Positions 47,443 through 57,983 of a stretch of DNA of 64,000 nucleotides are shown piece after piece (position 1 is the stretch's first letter; each line of letters begins with the position of its first letter). Source of the stretch: Mixophyes australis. Taxonomy: Eukaryota; Chordata; Amphibia; Anura; Limnodynastidae. The translations under genes were made by a program, and so were the position numbers. The notes below the pieces were generated by a model. It ran no database searches. It worked only from the letters and a program-made list of their open reading frames with translations, and was not told where the DNA came from. The stretch spans positions 380,725,907-380,789,906 of the forward strand of contig JAVHZZ010000001.1 of assembly GCA_036250195.1 (NCBI GenBank), read 5' to 3'.

Positions 47443-49911
47443 CTATAGAGATAAGTCAAACTCCATGTTTAGGCCCATTGGTGCTAAAGTTTTAAGATGA
47501 TATATGGCCCTGGTTTCCTCTTTATTAAGTAGTTGTATATGATTGCCCCCCCTCCAATTATTCTTGACTTTTTTAATCCCTATGAATTCTATTCCATCAT
47601 AAGAGCAGTGGTGTATGTCTTTAAAGTGTTTAGAGACGTGATGGTTTTCAAAACCGATGTTGATATTTCTGAGATGTTCCCTTATTCGTTCCTTCAGCAT
47701 TCTGATGGTTCTACCCACGTACTGTTTACCACATTTACAATGTAATAGATAAACCACATTTTTAGTGGTGCAAGTGATAAATTCATGAATTTTAAATGTA
47801 TTCCCATTGACTGTAGATCGATATTCAGTAATCAGTTTTGTGCTCCTACATTTAAGCTTAGTGCAATTAGCACATTGTCCGCAGTAATAGAATCCCTTTT
47901 TCTTATTTTGTAACCAATTGTTAGTTCCCACAGAATTAGTCAATGGGATATAGCTGGATGTCAAAGTACGTTTGAAGTCAGGGGCTTTTTTAAAAACGAT
48001 CTGAGGTTTATCATCAAGTGTGGACCCAAGTATATCATCCTGCTGGAGAATATACCAGTGTTTTTGGATTATACGTTTCAATCTATTAGAATCCTGTGAG
48101 TAATTAGAAACAAAATACACTCTATCTTTATGTGTGTTAGATGATCCTGATACTCCTATGTCTAAATTATTCTTCTTATATTTAAGAAGCTGGTCCCTAC
48201 TGGTGTTCTTGAGTTTGTCAAAGGCCTGATCTACAGAAATAGGATCATATTTTTTTTCTAAAAACTGTTGTTGTATTTCCTGACCTTGGACGATGTAATC
48301 CTCTATTGTTGTACAATTGCGTCTTACGCGAGTAAATTGACTTAGTGGAATACTGCGTAACCAGTTGGGATGGTGGTTGCTATCTGATAGAATAAAACTG
48401 TTTACGTCAACCGTCTTACGGTATGTTTTAGTCATGATTCTACTATCTTTGATAAAGATCTCTAGGTCTAGGAAATGTATGGATAATTGGCTGTGTTGTG
48501 CTGTAAATACCAGTCCATACTCATTATTGTTGATATATGTAAGAAATTGAAGTAGAGTGGACTCTGGGCCTTCCCAAATAATCAAAATGTCGTCAATATA
48601 TCGTTTCCAGAGTACCAGGTTCGCATTCCAGTCATGCTGGGACCAGATGAATTTATTTTCCCAGTAACTCATGTATAAATTTGCATAACTGGGTGCGAAC
48701 CTGGTACCCATAGCTGTTCCCTGTTTCTGTAAGTAAAATCCGCCCTCATACCAAAAATAGTTATGGGTTAAGATGAACTCAATGTTTGATACCATGAAAT
48801 CGACCTGATGTTGTAAAAGATTGGGGTCTGATTCTAAGAAGAATCTAGTACTCTCTAATCCTATTGGGTGTTTAATGATGGTATATAGAGATGAGACATC
48901 ACAAGTGATGAGCCAATAATTAGTGTTCCAGTTAATGTTCTCAAGAAGTTGTAAGACATGGGTTGAATCCTGTAGATATGCTGCTTGTTCTTTTACATAC
49001 GGTTGTAAGTACGTATCTATATAGTGGGATAGATTGGATGTAATTGAACCTATCCCTGATATTATAGGTCTACCCGGTGGTTTAGTGAGATGCTTATGAA
49101 TTTTTGGCAAATAGTAGATTACAGGGATAATCGGGTGTTTGTTATGAATATAGTTGAACTCATTGAGATTAATTATGCCTTTGTCAAGGCCGTCTTTCAA
49201 GATGTCCTTAAGGATAATAGAAAATTGTGAAGTAGGATCGGAATCCAGACGTATGTAGGTGTTTGTATCTGATAGTAAACGATCCATCTCGGTTAAATAA
49301 TCAGATCGGTTCAGTAGAACAATACCTCCCCCTTTATCTGCTGGTTTAATTATTATCTTATCCAGTTTTTGCAAATCTCCTAGAGCTTTATGTTCCTCAT
49401 TAGTGAGGTTCATATGTAAATATGGGTTCTTAGTGGTATTGAGTTTATCAAGATCTGACAGAACCAGCGTCTCAAATGTAATAATTTCTTTACTCTTGGA
49501 TTGCTTGGGATAAAAATGAGAGGGTGGTTTTAGAGCTGTATGTCTGTATGGATCTGAAGCTTGTCTAATGGATGCTTCTACAGGATTCTTTGAAAAATAT
49601 CTTTTTAGAGTTAATTTCCTTACAAATTTATGGATATCTAGAAATGTTTCGAACTTGTTCATTTTGTTAGATGGGGCAAACTTTAAACCTTTGTTCAATA
49701 CACTGGTTTCATGTGGTGTGAGGGTATGTTCACTCAAATTAAATATACCTATAGGTGAGGTTTCATTCCTCCTGGTTATGGTATTCCGCCCGTGGCTCCC
49801 TCTTCCACCTCGTCTAGTTGCCCCAATTTTCTTTTTGTAGTTGGTGACTTTGTGCTTACCTGACTTAACCCCAAGAATCGTGGGCCCAGGCCTAAAAAAT
49901 GGCTGATCTGA
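47443..49911 (-). CDS. Penelope-like RT plus GIY-YIG endonuclease (ORF2), 822 codons open
   Basis: Copies the element RNA by target-primed reverse transcription; the C-terminal GIY-YIG domain nicks DNA. Counting from 49911: a basic, Gly/Arg-rich stretch (about 36-48), conserved entry IFNLSEHTLTPHE (about 56), DKGGGIVLL (about 192), PKIHK (268), PPGRPIISG (about 278), GTAMGTRFAPSYANLYM (396), catalytic YIDD (437), FLDLEIF, then a cysteine cluster YYCGQCANC, and GIY-YIG with VVYLLHCKCG...YVGRT (717). Uninterrupted to TAG at 47443-47445. This matches Penelope-like architecture with C-terminal GIY-YIG, most like the vertebrate Neptune type by recall. No ATG lies ahead of the conserved entry; the first in-frame Met is at about residue 84. 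The frame is probably entered from the overlapping upstream frame, by frameshift or splicing. Confidence 0.93.
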   Translation of the reverse strand, partial: SDQPFFRPGPTILGVKSGKHKVTNYKKKIGATRRGGRGSHGRNTITRRNETSPIGIFNLSEHTLTPHETSVLNKGLKFAPSNKMNKFETFLDIHKFVRKLTLKRYFSKNPVEASIRQASDPYRHTALKPPSHFYPKQSKSKEIITFETLVLSDLDKLNTTKNPYLHMNLTNEEHKALGDLQKLDKIIIKPADKGGGIVLLNRSDYLTEMDRLLSDTNTYIRLDSDPTSQFSIILKDILKDGLDKGIINLNEFNYIHNKHPIIPVIYYLPKIHKHLTKPPGRPIISGIGSITSNLSHYIDTYLQPYVKEQAAYLQDSTHVLQLLENINWNTNYWLITCDVSSLYTIIKHPIGLESTRFFLESDPNLLQHQVDFMVSNIEFILTHNYFWYEGGFYLQKQGTAMGTRFAPSYANLYMSYWENKFIWSQHDWNANLVLWKRYIDDILIIWEGPESTLLQFLTYINNNEYGLVFTAQHSQLSIHFLDLEIFIKDSRIMTKTYRKTVDVNSFILSDSNHHPNWLRSIPLSQFTRVRRNCTTIEDYIVQGQEIQQQFLEKKYDPISVDQAFDKLKNTSRDQLLKYKKNNLDIGVSGSSNTHKDRVYFVSNYSQDSNRLKRIIQKHWYILQQDDILGSTLDDKPQIVFKKAPDFKRTLTSSYIPLTNSVGTNNWLQNKKKGFYYCGQCANCTKLKCRSTKLITEYRSTVNGNTFKIHEFITCTTKNVVYLLHCKCGKQYVGRTIRMLKERIREHLRNINIGFENHHVSKHFKDIHHCSYDGIEFIGIKKVKNNWRGGNHIQLLNKEETRAIYHLKTLAPMGLNMEFDLSL

Positions 49912-50108
49912 TTAATTGGATTAGATAAATCGATCTGAGTGTCCTCAGTATTGTTGTTACTCACATCGTTAATGGACTTAGATTGTGGTGTAGAATATAG
50001 GGTCCTATTTTGATCTAATGTAAGGAAAGGTGTCATTGGGCCGGGTTTGGAGGGGGTTTGTGTAGGATGGTCCACATCATTGTAGGTCTCAGAGTGTGTC
50101 GTCAATTC
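49776..50108 (-). pseudogene. Open extension after ORF1 stop, overlapping ORF2 by 136 nt
   Basis: Same frame as ORF1, separated from it only by the TAA at 50109-50111, open for 110 codons. It is Ser/Thr/Pro/Asn-rich and contains SHFLGLGP just at the overlap. The sequence TTTTTTA (minus strand, 49899-49893) lies in phase as a T TTT TTA slippery heptamer; a -1 shift there enters ORF2. It is either a genuine linker segment, with the TAA a later mutation, or an untranslated spacer. Confidence 0.55.
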
Positions 50109-50789
50109 TTATAGCCATCCACTTTCAAATGATTGGATGGCTAACTGGCAATAATCCGAGTCTGAGATACTGCATGAAGTGCTTGAGGTATCACTGGTGA
50201 CACTTGTGTTAGCATATGAATTTACTTTAATGTCTGGTACCGAATTGGTCTTACGATGTATAAGTGTCATATATTGTTGATAGGTAAGACCTAATTTTTT
50301 ATATGGCAATTGATCAGTGGGCGACCCAGGTCGTTTTTTAGTAATGGACGGTAATAGTGGGGTTCTGGTGTGTATCTTGGATTGTTTATTGTTAGATTTT
50401 TTTGAGATGGCTTGTGTTCTGGTTTTAATCCCAAATTTATCTCGGGCATATTTAGATTTTTTGATATTAATGATGTCTGTTTCTTTTTTCTCTAATCTTG
50501 TTTTCATAAGTCCAATAAGGTTGAGATATACATTGTCTTTTTTTAGGGGGTCAAGTTCCAAATCAATAGAGGTAATTTCTGATTCTACCTGTTTAAGATG
50601 TTTCTTATGCTGATCAATGAGTAACTCCATAAGTCTATATGAGCAGGAATCTAAGATAGCCTGCCATTCATTCATAAAACCTATGTTGTCCTTGTAGCAT
50701 GATGCTGGCTTCTTAATTTTAAGACCTCTAGGTGTGAGTTTGGCGTGTCTATACTGCTCCATGTAGAAAATATCCCACCATAATCGCAT
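50109..50789 (-). CDS. ORF1 of the Penelope-like element, 226 aa, function unknown
   Basis: The frame is open from about 50876 and the first ATG is at 50789, giving 226 residues starting MRLWWDIFYMEQY. A Trp/Tyr-rich N-terminus is followed by a Lys/Glu-rich helical stretch (about residues 55-110, likely coiled coil), a basic middle (about 110-150) and a Ser/Thr-rich end. It sits 74 bp inside the upstream arm and reads in the direction of ORF2. Similar LWW...PRGLxI proteins precede RTs of this type in vertebrates as far as I recall, probably a nucleic-acid-binding partner; this is not proven. An ATG-less upstream extension starting inside the arm is possible. Confidence 0.65.
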   Translation of the reverse strand: MRLWWDIFYMEQYRHAKLTPRGLKIKKPASCYKDNIGFMNEWQAILDSCSYRLMELLIDQHKKHLKQVESEITSIDLELDPLKKDNVYLNLIGLMKTRLEKKETDIINIKKSKYARDKFGIKTRTQAISKKSNNKQSKIHTRTPLLPSITKKRPGSPTDQLPYKKLGLTYQQYMTLIHRKTNSVPDIKVNSYANTSVTSDTSSTSCSISDSDYCQLAIQSFESGWL

Positions 50790-50863
50790 TTCTTTTTGCA
50801 GAAGTTTATCAAATTGGAGCAATTGGAGGCAGTGATTGGTGCCTCTAATGTTGCCAGTATTGG

Positions 50864-52012
50864 GTTGTTTATCTATTCAATGTCAAATCATGAGATACAC
50901 TACACATCATGTCATCTATATTTTTAACTTGTATGTCAATTAGGTGTGATTATATGACTTCCACCCTAATATTAAATATATGCATCTGCAGACTTATTCT
51001 TATTGTATGTATCATGATCATGTTATATCCATTGTATTAAACGTGGATCCATTCATAGGAATCCTTCCACTATTCCATTTATATATACATGTATATACCA
51101 TGTTAAATGGGATGTTCTAATGTGCGAGCTATATATATATATATTTTTTGTTTTAAATATGTGGTTTCTATTAGACCAGACCGATGCGTGTGTCCGCAAA
51201 CCTTGTATTTACATTATGAGCCTCCAGTTGAAATCATCACATCATTAGTGCGCTTGACATTCTGGTCAACCAATCACCTCCATTCATATTCTTTATAAAC
51301 CAGCCCACCACTATCATACACCAAACCCTTGAGAAAGTCCGGACAGGACGAAACGCGTTGGGACACGCCCCTTTTCGACGTCATCACTAGCGACACCTAC
51401 CATGGCATTCTAAACAGACGTTTAGTCTGCACCCCTGCAACATATACCACGAGGAGGTTGATTATCCTCCCCGCCGCGCGGCTAGACCTCATAGAGACTA
51501 TAACAGCAAGTATACCTTCTCTGATTTCCATAATACGGATCATCGTTTATATTTTTACCTTATATATCTTTTGGACACTCACTGAGGAGGACATACTCTA
51601 GACCCTTGCCCTGCATTTGGAAAATAATGGGTCCGGTCTGCATAGTTTTTTATTAACCCATTTTTGGACTGATTATTGGTATGACTTAATTAGTCTCATT
51701 TATGAGACTTTCTGGAGGCTCTCTCTCTCTGTTTTTACGGACACAACATATTGTTTATCTTTGAAATGTATTATTTTTATCCTTTTTAATGTCCTTCATG
51801 TAACTCCACAAATCTTCAATCTAGACCTAACGGTTGCTGTTAATGTGTGCTTTTGTTTGTGTTTTTAACCCTTTTTGGGAATTCTGACAATTTTTGTATC
51901 TTGTTTATGTCATTAAATTGTGTCACTTATAATTCATGGTTGCATGAACATTATCCTACATTAATAGATATAACATCTTAGTCAATGAGCGCTCAGCTAA
52001 TTGTTTATTTTA
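50864..52012 (+). repeat. Right inverted repeat (pLTR) of the Penelope-like element, 1,149 bp
   Basis: Exact-length inverse copy of 45782-46930. It starts GTTGTTTATC and ends GTTTATTTTA. It contains a (TA)n tract near 51131-51145 and the hammerhead-like segment at 51326-51363. On the element's coding strand it is the upstream, antisense copy, ending 42 bp before the first open codons of the ORF1 frame as read without ATG. Confidence 0.93.
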
Positions 52013-52091
52013 GTACTGGTTCTGGAGGGAGGGATACCCTCAGCTGGTGCAGCTCTTGTCTAAACATTATAGAGAGCGCGATCCTTTCTAG

Positions 52092-52097
<6 letters not shown>

Positions 52098-52127
<30 letters not shown>
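52098..52127. repeat. (AT)n microsatellite
   Basis: About 14 AT dinucleotides at the outer right edge of the Penelope-like element; a shorter (AT)n is at its left edge. Confidence 0.9.
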
Positions 52128-52129
<2 letters not shown>

Positions 52130-52270
52130 TATATATAGTGGTGTAAGTGGGGGTGTACATAGTGGATGGCCACGCCGCAGCTTCTCCTACTGCCTTCATT
52201 GTAAAGCTATCAAATTCCATTTACTTACATTCCCATTCCATTTTTCTAAATGTCCACTTTGACCACTATA

Positions 52271-52279
52271 TAATCTATC

Positions 52280-52339
<60 letters not shown>
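52271..52339. repeat. (ATCT)n microsatellite, about 17 copies
   Basis: Near-perfect ATCT tetranucleotide repeat with one TTTA interruption. Confidence 0.95.
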
Positions 52340-53030
52340 CAGTATTTTCAGACTTTCTTTCAAGCCATCGTATACAGAGACTGCAGGCTCTTAAATATTC
52401 TAATAGTCACCAAAACATATAGTCAAAACTATTGACCTGTGCAGTAACTGCAGCTGAGTTATAAGGGACATCACTAAGTTAATAGGCAATCATAGAACCC
52501 AAAGAGACAGCTGATCACAGCAGCTCAATCAGAAAAGTTCCATAACTACACTAAATAGATCTACTCTCCAGCTAATGCATAATCATATTGCAACACATCT
52601 CAGTAAACATGACTAAGCAGAGCACACATGCGTCTATCATGCCCAAAGAAAGAATATGGAGACATGATCACTGCACAGGTGAGTAGTTTTGGTGATATGT
52701 TTTGTCCACTTTTAGGGTATTTAAGAATCTGCAGACACTGTTTACAGTACCCCTGAAGAAAGTCTGTAACACTGAAAGGATTGTTGGTCGTGTTTCTGTA
52801 ATATTTTCTGTGATTAATTAAACCTTTAATGCCTTATCAATACTGGTGCTGGTCTGTTTGAAATCTTTTGAACACTGTTCAAGTAGTAAAAATATAGAGT
52901 AAGTGTTATATATATGGGGGATGTGGCCTAACGACAAAGCAGAGCAGTCACATCTTCCTGGAGCTCCACTCATGTGCTGGGATAAAAGTGCTATTGGACC
53001 CATTCTCCAGCACAATTGACAGACTTTTAG
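52340..53030. other. Unassigned DNA
   Basis: No gene or clear repeat supported. Confidence 0.4.
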
Positions 53031-53400
53031 GGCCTGAGTCATTAAGGAGCGTATCTCTGTCTTTTGTGCGCAATTCCCTTTTGCGCATGCCCAGAACGAG
53101 GACACTCAGCTGTCAACAAAAGCATGTCCACTGCGTATGGCAACGAAAAATTATAGTTACGACGGTCTACAATTTTGACGGGGAATACTCGATGCACAAT
53201 GTGGGTGTGCCAAACTCAAGCGAATGCAGTCACAATAAAGCTCTGCGTCTGTGAAAGTCTCTTGTTCTTCTGCCGTATCTCTTGCACCAGCTAAGAGGCT
53301 AGTCTAAGTCCTGAGTCAATATCATATGCATGCTATAACATGTGTCTGCAATTAGGAGCAACTGTAAAAATGTATTTTATGTGCAGTAGTCATTAAGGAC
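53031..53400. mobile_element. MITE family E, with GGCCTGAGTCATTAAGGAGCG end
   Basis: Left end GGCCTGAGTCATTAAGGAGC, then TTTTGCGCATGCCCAGAAC, CTGCGTATGGCAACGAAAAA and TGTGCCAAACTCAAGCG. It aligns with the complement of 57540-57812 at its left end. The right end is probably near AGTCATTAAGGACAG at about 53390. Confidence 0.6.
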
Positions 53401-53555
53401 AGACTAACCCTACTGTTTTATTTCCCTACTGTTTACCAACGGAAATAAAACAATATATAAAAAACTTTTTTTTATACAATTTCCATTTCTAATCATAACT
53501 TACTTTATTATTGACAGGTAACATTAATTGATTTTTTTTTCTGTGCGTTTTTTTC

Positions 53556-54150
53556 TTGAGATTTCATATTCTACACTCGTATTGTACACATCCTTCAGGG
53601 TCTGGTCATGTACAGCAGGGTCAACTTACACCCATAGTCAACAGCACACGTATCTTGAGATCTCCAACAGAGATCGACTCTTTTGCTTATGATCTGTTTA
53701 TTTATATTCTTCCTGACCTTTCCGACACATACTGTCTCATGGATTGGGCACATAGGGCCTGCCGAGCTAAATCCGCACCTGTTCAACCACCACTTTGCAT
53801 AATTGTCCTCTTATGCTACTTTCGCATCAGGAAATGCATTCTAATAGCTACCAGGCACAAATCTACAACCTGTTTCTGAGATATGGATATTCAATTGTTC
53901 CAGGACATTGCTCCTTCCACTAATCAGAAATGCTGGGACCTGCAGCCAGTAGCCAGACTTCTCCACCAGCATAACATCAGATGTTTTTCGACTTCCCTTT
54001 TCAGCTTCAAGTCTTTGTAGCTAATTCTTCTCATGACATCTAAACCCTGGCTCAGGGACAAGAATTGCTCGCTAAACAGGATATTTTGTCTGTGGCTTCT
54101 GATCCTCTCTTTAGTTCCCTGAGACCAAAACTTCCAGTGCCTCCGAACCC
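53556..54150 (+). pseudogene. Decayed L1-type ORF1 C-terminal part
   Basis: The continuous frame to 53879 encodes LPDLSDTYCLMDWAHRA followed by KSAPVQPPLCIIV. This matches the C-terminal domain of vertebrate L1 ORF1, which typically has an ERAHRxxxPKP...PRxIIV pattern. After the stop, other frames give KSTTCF, DIQLFQDIAPSTNQK and LLHQHNIRCF, then LAKQDILSVASDP near 54065. All are in the right order for L1 ORF1 but broken by stops and frameshifts. Its product would have been an RNA-binding chaperone; this copy is dead. Confidence 0.75.
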
Positions 54151-54958
54151 TGAATGGTCGTCCTCTCAGAGATGTGATTCCTCCTTAAACTTACCAAAGT
54201 TTCTATTATGTGTTTCTCCCCATTTTTCTGTCTTTTCATGTGGAGTTCCAGCCGCTGATGGAGTGCTTAAATCTCTGTTCCTGGTTACCTATAGACATCA
54301 ACGTTATTGTTGTATTCATGGTTCATGGTTATACCATTGTCAGTTCTAAATGTGTTTTCAATGAACTTTCCAAGATACCTGTAAAAATATACCTGATTTT
54401 GTGCTCTTTTCCTTCTCCCTCCACATCCATATGTTTTTCCCTTTCTTTCCATACTCTTATTCCCTTTCTTGTCCTGCTCTCACCTCCCCCTCTTCCTCGT
54501 GAAGCTATATAATGTCCTCAACTGTATAGCGATCTGACTTTTGTACACTTTTCTTTGATATTTGTATTTTGAGAATATACCCTGGGTCCATGGTCCTGGA
54601 CATCTTCAAAGTAGGACTCTTGAACAACCCCCAAGCACCTTCTCACATTGTTTTTCGTTATGTAAAGTTTGTATGCTATGTCTTTGAAGGGTTCCTTTAA
54701 CTAAGGGTCCTTCTTGCCCAATTGGACTTCCCCTCCTCTCCTCTTCTCCCCTCCTCTCTTGTGTCTACTCTCTCTTTTTCTTCTCTAACCCCATCCCCAC
54801 TCTGTTGGATAGACTCATTGTTTCTCTGTTTGTAATGTGTTTATTATCATCATTCTAGCCAATAGCTATCTCCTCTCCCACACTATTGGAAGGATTAATT
54901 TCTCCTTTTTTTATATGGTGCTCACTCTAATTTTAGCAGTCAGACTCATATCAGCGTC
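54151..54958 (+). other. L1 inter-ORF and leader sequence
   Basis: Pyrimidine-rich DNA between the ORF1 relic and the ORF2 start, including a CCTCCTCTCCTCTTCTCCCC stretch near 54730. No coding similarity. Confidence 0.45.
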
Positions 54959-55033
54959 ATGGCCTTGAAAATTCTTTATATCAATGTGAATGGGCTCAAC
55001 TCCGCTTGCAAGGACACCATTGTCCTGGGAGTG
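54959..55033 (+). pseudogene. Start of L1 ORF2 (endonuclease), truncated
   Basis: The ATG at 54959 begins MALKILYINVNGLNSACK, the hallmark first strand of an L1 apurinic-type endonuclease (xKIxSxNVNGLNS), and continues for about 24 codons before the similarity stops near 55033. The remainder of ORF2 is missing, by deletion or by joining to unrelated DNA. Confidence 0.8.
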
Positions 55034-57420
55034 TTATGTGTATACTGATGTATGCAAACATCAGTGAATACGTATATGAAAATGTCATTGCCTACCTCTG
55101 TTGCAGAGTGGGCTGGAATAACTCTAGAATTGTGGTCATTTGAAAGGTCAAGATTGTCATTATCCACCAATGGGAGAGAGGTGGGGAACGATTTGTCCTG
55201 AGTTTGTTTGGCATTGCCCATTCTAGAGGTTGAAGTATATCTCCTGTACCGGAGGAAGAAGGCTTATCAAGGTATCTGTCCATATACCTGGGAGACCACC
55301 AAAGATAAACCTGTGTTCACATTTAAATACACTATTGAGACTATAATGTGTCAATCAAGTTAGTACACAATTTACAACCCTCCTTTAGAAGGGGAAAAAA
55401 GAAAAAGTTTACATCCTAACTTGCAGAAAAATGAAAAGAATATTAACAACATATAAACTATACAGAAAATATTCAAAAGCAAAACCCAGCTGCTGAAAGT
55501 ACAATGATGGATTATCGTGTTCATACAAAACAGTCCACCAGAGAGGGGGCATGGAAATATAATGCACAACTCACAGTACCACTCAGTGTCAATACTTCAC
55601 AGAATAAAATAAATCTTGTAATGCATCCTAACTGATAATGGCTGATGTCACCTTGTAGTTAATGAAGAAAACATCCAAAAGTGTAATATTAGTCCAAGTA
55701 GATGTTATAAATCTGAGAGCAGTGCATAGATGCAATAATGTATTCAAAACAATGCCACAGGTAACAAAACAACATGTGCCAACAGAACTAAATAGCGGAC
55801 GGCATATCCAAGCTTTTTCAATTTACTAGCTGAGCAACAGGTGTGTAGACAGAGCATGTCCATCAATTAAAAACTCCCAGTATACTTATCTGAGCAGAAT
55901 GATCCATAGATGTTCAGTGAGGATAGGAGTAACAGTAGTGTCTCAGCAAATGTGATGTCAGGCCAGGCAGCAGTCTGGGAATGCAAAGCTGGGACTGCCA
56001 AGGTTCCTTTAAAACATGTAGAATCCCCAGCAATTGTTTGACACTTACATATTAATGATTTACAACACAGCAAAGTGGGGGGGATGCCCAAATTTCCAGA
56101 GAAAAAAAAACTCAGGCACAGAAGAAGTATTTCCCACCACAATACAAGCAGTATATGTAAACTGGTATAACAGTAAACTGTGGTCTAGTGTATAAGTATG
56201 CGATTAGGTGTTCAAAGTTAAAGATGGCGGATTTATGCCCAGTACTTTAAGTATGTCCAGGTCTATTAGGCGGTGTCCAAGAGTCCCACCGCCAACATGT
56301 AATCCAGGCATTGGTGCTAGGGATGGTTGAGTGCAATATTAGAACCTTGAAACTAGCTTCCAACAGGTTGCCCAAAGAATGTGAGACAGGCAGGTATAGA
56401 GGCAAATTCCAGATATAATGAATAGCATGAATATCAATTTAAAGTTTACTACATCTGTATCATTACCTTTAGTAATAACATTACTTGTGAAGTTTATATG
56501 AAATCTTCAGGTACATATAAATGCTACTGACCAGCATTGAATGATTGTATTCAGATTACTTTTCCTTTCTAATCTCTAAAATTGGATTTACCAGTTGTGT
56601 AATTTTTCCAAAAGACAACTGGAAAACTCTGTTGTGCAGCGATACTAAAGCTTAAAAACACACTCTTTGAAAAACTACTGCTGCTAGTAAGCAAGTGATT
56701 TGTGAATCAGTTCCAAGTATTAATCCAAGCTTTAATATTTTTAATTAATTAACCTTGGCTGCAACAACTGTAAGCTGCAAAGCAAGGGATTATTGTGAGA
56801 TTTATCTGAGAATAGAACAAATCCATTTTACATAAAAAATATATCCTACAATAACTTCCCAATATCCATGGAAGCTGCTTTTAAATGCATTTAAATGTAT
56901 TTCCCTTATGAAAGTAATTTAAATCTTTGTTAAAAATACAAAGGTAATAATTGAAAAAGAACTGTGCAGAGATTATTTTCCTTCAATTTGCTTGTCTGTC
57001 AAAGCATGTTTTGTCATTATTTAGAGTTTAGACGGCATCAATATTTTTTTAACAAAGTTGAAAAATCTGCGAGCTTGGAAGTAAGCAGTTTAGCTGTGCT
57101 ACTTCATTTATATTAATTTGTAAGTTAGCGAATTTAATGGCATTGTTTTTCTACTGACTGCTAGAGCATTATACGTTACTTGGTAAAGTGAGTAGGTTGC
57201 CAACCTACAGTATGTGACTTTAGGCCCTTTGTGTAATTGACAAACATAAACAATGTGTATATTCCAGGCGCAAGTGAAATAAATCACCACTAACACACTG
57301 CCTAACATACAATAAATACGTTAGCCATCCAAGATGCATCAAACTCGAATCAATTAAAAATGTCCAATTCTTAAAAATAAAATGTCTTTTAGATTTCTTG
57401 TATCCTTTTGATGAGCGGTA
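55034..57420. other. Unassigned DNA
   Basis: The minus-strand frames at 54976-55283 are too short to assign. The rest is AT-rich without a recognised gene. Confidence 0.35.
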
Positions 57421-57539
57421 GATCTTGTAAGGGATCATACGTCACGATGACATGGCAATCCGATGTTCTATTGTGTATGTTAGTGGTTTGGCACTGGCAC
57501 ATAAACTAGACCCAGAGCAGGTACATACTATACACCGAG

Positions 57540-57812
57540 AACCATGCGATTACATACGTTCTGTAAGTCTGACTTTGACGTCCGTGCACGGGAACGCCCT
57601 GATTGTCAATTGACTACGGCACCACAACCCACCACCGTCCTTTTGAAGCTCCAAAATCGCAGGCCGTAGTAACTTAAGTGGTGATTGCATTCGCGAGCGT
57701 CGAGGATCTGCGTTCTTGGGCGGCCGATGGTTCCTTTGCTGTGCATGCGCAGAAGAGTTTGGCGTATGATACGCACAGCAAAATGACATACGTCCCTTGA
57801 TGACTCAGGCCA
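57540..57812. mobile_element. MITE family E, reverse copy
   Basis: Right end GACATACGTCCCTTGATGACTCAGGCC, plus GCTGTGCATGCGCAGAAGAG and GCGTATGATACGCACAGC blocks. It is CpG-rich in an AT-rich flank. The left end is not resolved and might reach 57421. Confidence 0.55.
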
Positions 57813-57840
57813 GAGTGTACAAGGAGACATAGAAGCACCA

Positions 57841-57983
57841 GGGGGTAAATGTATCAAGCTGCAAGCTTGAAAGGTGAAGATATACAATCTACAAAATGAT
57901 AGCTAGAATCTGATTGGTTGCTGTAGGCAACATCTCCACTTTTCAAACCTGCCGGAAACTCACAGCTTGATACATTTACCCCC
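57841..57983. mobile_element. Palindromic MITE, family A variant, copy 4
   Basis: Ends GGGGGTAAATGTATCAAGCT and AGCTTGATACATTTACCCCC are perfect inverted repeats of 20 bp. The inside retains GATAGCTAGAATCTGATTGG and GGCAACATCTCCACTTTTCA from family A, while the left arm has lost its matching block. Confidence 0.9.

Larger units (their letters stand above)
45782..52098 (-). mobile_element. Penelope-like retroelement with inverted pLTRs
   Basis: Order on the minus strand: upstream inverted arm (50864-52012), ORF1 region (50109-50789), overlap frame, RT/endonuclease ORF2 (to 47443), 3' segment and downstream arm (to 45782). About 86 bp of unique sequence (52013-52098) lies outside the right arm, and (AT)n is present at both outer edges (45770-45783 and 52098-52127). 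This suggests insertion into an AT microsatellite and a left arm that is a truncated inverse copy. The arms are identical in length and appearance, so the insertion is young. The outer right limit is approximate. Confidence 0.85.

Noticed and set aside
49568..50613. Plus-strand open frames of 90-98 codons across the Penelope-like genes
   Set aside because: Opposite-strand shadows without domains.
52271..52339. Regular short repeats that might suggest a CRISPR array
   Set aside because: A plain ATCT microsatellite with no spacers; the window is eukaryotic.
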